From: Amaranthus tricolor
Taxonomy: Eukaryota; Streptophyta; Magnoliopsida; Caryophyllales; Amaranthaceae
Length of the DNA: 64,000 bases
NCBI RefSeq assembly: GCF_026212465.1
Contig: NC_080056.1
Span: forward strand, 4,633,810 to 4,697,809
Direction: 5' to 3'
Translations under genes and position numbers: made by a program
Notes under the pieces: model-generated
Told to the model about the DNA's origin: nothing
Seen by the model: only the letters and a program-made list of their open reading frames with translations
Database searches by the model: none
Shown here: one piece after another, positions 62,924 to 64,000 of the stretch
Layout: each line of letters starts with the position of its first letter
Numbering within the stretch: position 1 is the stretch's first letter

Positions 62924-64000
62924 CTGATTGATGAATTATAACATACAACACAGTCAAATCCTAGTCTCCTTTCTCCAAAACAACTAGAATTCAAAGAACT
63001 TCCAATCGGCGGAGAGAAAGTAAGATGAAACCAAATCATTCATAAAAATTCAAACCATAAGTTGAAAAATCCTAGACACGTTAAAAATGCTAAGAACGAA
63101 ACTTAAAAGATCATAGTCTAGAGAGGGGCGAAGTTTATTAAGCTCTTCACAACATTCTTTAATAAAATAGTTTAACAGTTCCACTTAAGAAACTCCAAAA
63201 GAAAACATGTGATGTGAAAAAAGTTCCAATAAGTAGGCATATGGGAAACCAAGTTCGATTTGCAAGTACATGAAGTTCCAATTCGTTCAAATCCCCAATA
63301 TAATCAAATAAAACAGATTTCTAATAATCTCACTAATTCTCAAAAAGCAACATTTAATAAGCTATTTCACCCCAAATAAAGATTAAACTACTAAAGGTGA
63401 ATTGTGTGATAGAAACACGATAAAAAAAGATGCAACTTTTTGCAGAGATTTCTAATTAAGGGGTAAGTAGTGGTTGTGTTTGTGTGAACTAATCTTGTCC
63501 AAAGTAACTCGTGGTCATTTAATTTTTCATGCCAATTTTATCCTTCTTGACAAAACTACATGAGTAGGATTACTTGGTTTGAGAAAAATATTGTCATAAG
63601 TCTATTTTTTTTGTTTGGTTTATTTAGGGAGAAATGTAGAAACCATTATTTTAGGAGTACCACATTTTCCATCAAACAATTTCTTATCCTTATCCCTGGT
63701 CTATTCGCATATCCTCCTCCCTCCATTTCTAACACTTCCAAAAAAGTTTCACATGCAAGTAAAGAATGGGAAAATGGAATTTTGCACCCGGAAAAATTAT
63801 TCCCAAACAGAAGAAGCCTATGTGCCGTCAGAACCAAAGTTTATTTTTACAAGAATATCATTGCATACTCTAACCCCCAAAACCGCGCCCAATTGAGATT
63901 TTTAATAGCATTGTGAAACAACTTACAAGAGTATGATTGCGTACATATAGACCCCTGAATCCCACCTACCACCTAATGAAAGTCATTTAATAGCATTGGG
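62924..64000. other. Upstream intron or flank of the pectate lyase gene
   Basis: No further pectate lyase exon is visible to the right edge. Open frames at 63560-63916 on both strands have no family resemblance. The stretch is therefore taken as intron of the pectate lyase gene. Confidence 0.5.

Noticed and set aside
63560..63916. 118-codon plus-strand frame at the right edge
   Set aside because: No family resemblance, competing frames overlap it, and it lies in the presumed intron of the pectate lyase gene.

Overview
The window is AT-rich nuclear DNA of a flowering plant, most likely a eudicot. The evidence is spliced genes of plant-specific families, GT-AG introns, dense miniature transposons, remnants of plant-type RTE LINEs and an insertion of chloroplast DNA. 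I cannot assign a family or species from the sequence alone.

Layout: 1-21,300 is a gene-poor block of AT-rich spacer and small mobile elements. These include a 1.5 kb non-autonomous hAT with a perfect 8-bp target duplication, a second hAT sitting in a tRNA-related (SINE-like) sequence, a Mutator-like foldback MITE, a Tourist-like MITE, several Stowaway-like MITEs and a young 196-bp tandem duplication. 21,623-23,826 (+) is a three-exon HIPP metallochaperone gene. 28,298-34,098 (-) is a three-exon LOG2/LUL-type RING E3 ligase gene with mobile elements in both introns. 35,477-35,989 (-) is an unrecognised single-exon gene. 37,949-38,683 is a chloroplast insertion that joins parts of ndhD and rpoC1. 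39,879-48,784 (+) is a nine-exon gene for a plant NFRKB-like (INO80-associated) protein, with a 5'UTR intron and telo-box motifs. 51,179-53,083 (-) is a membrane-anchored NXPE/PC-esterase-like protein. 53,100-59,300 is repeat-rich spacer with two foldback elements. 59,387-62,923 (-) holds the last two exons of a GPI-anchored-type pectate lyase whose 5' part lies beyond the right edge.

The genes do not form a pathway. They are ordinary plant housekeeping, signalling and cell-wall genes separated by transposon-derived spacer. I found no convincing undescribed gene system. The most unusual items are the ndhD/rpoC1 chimeric plastid insertion, the hAT that carries a promoter/leader-like segment, the hAT nested in a tRNA-derived sequence, and the recurrent retroposon tail ending in (GAT)n. 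Exon boundaries were read by eye from reading frame, splice consensus and family knowledge; no alignment or expression data were used.
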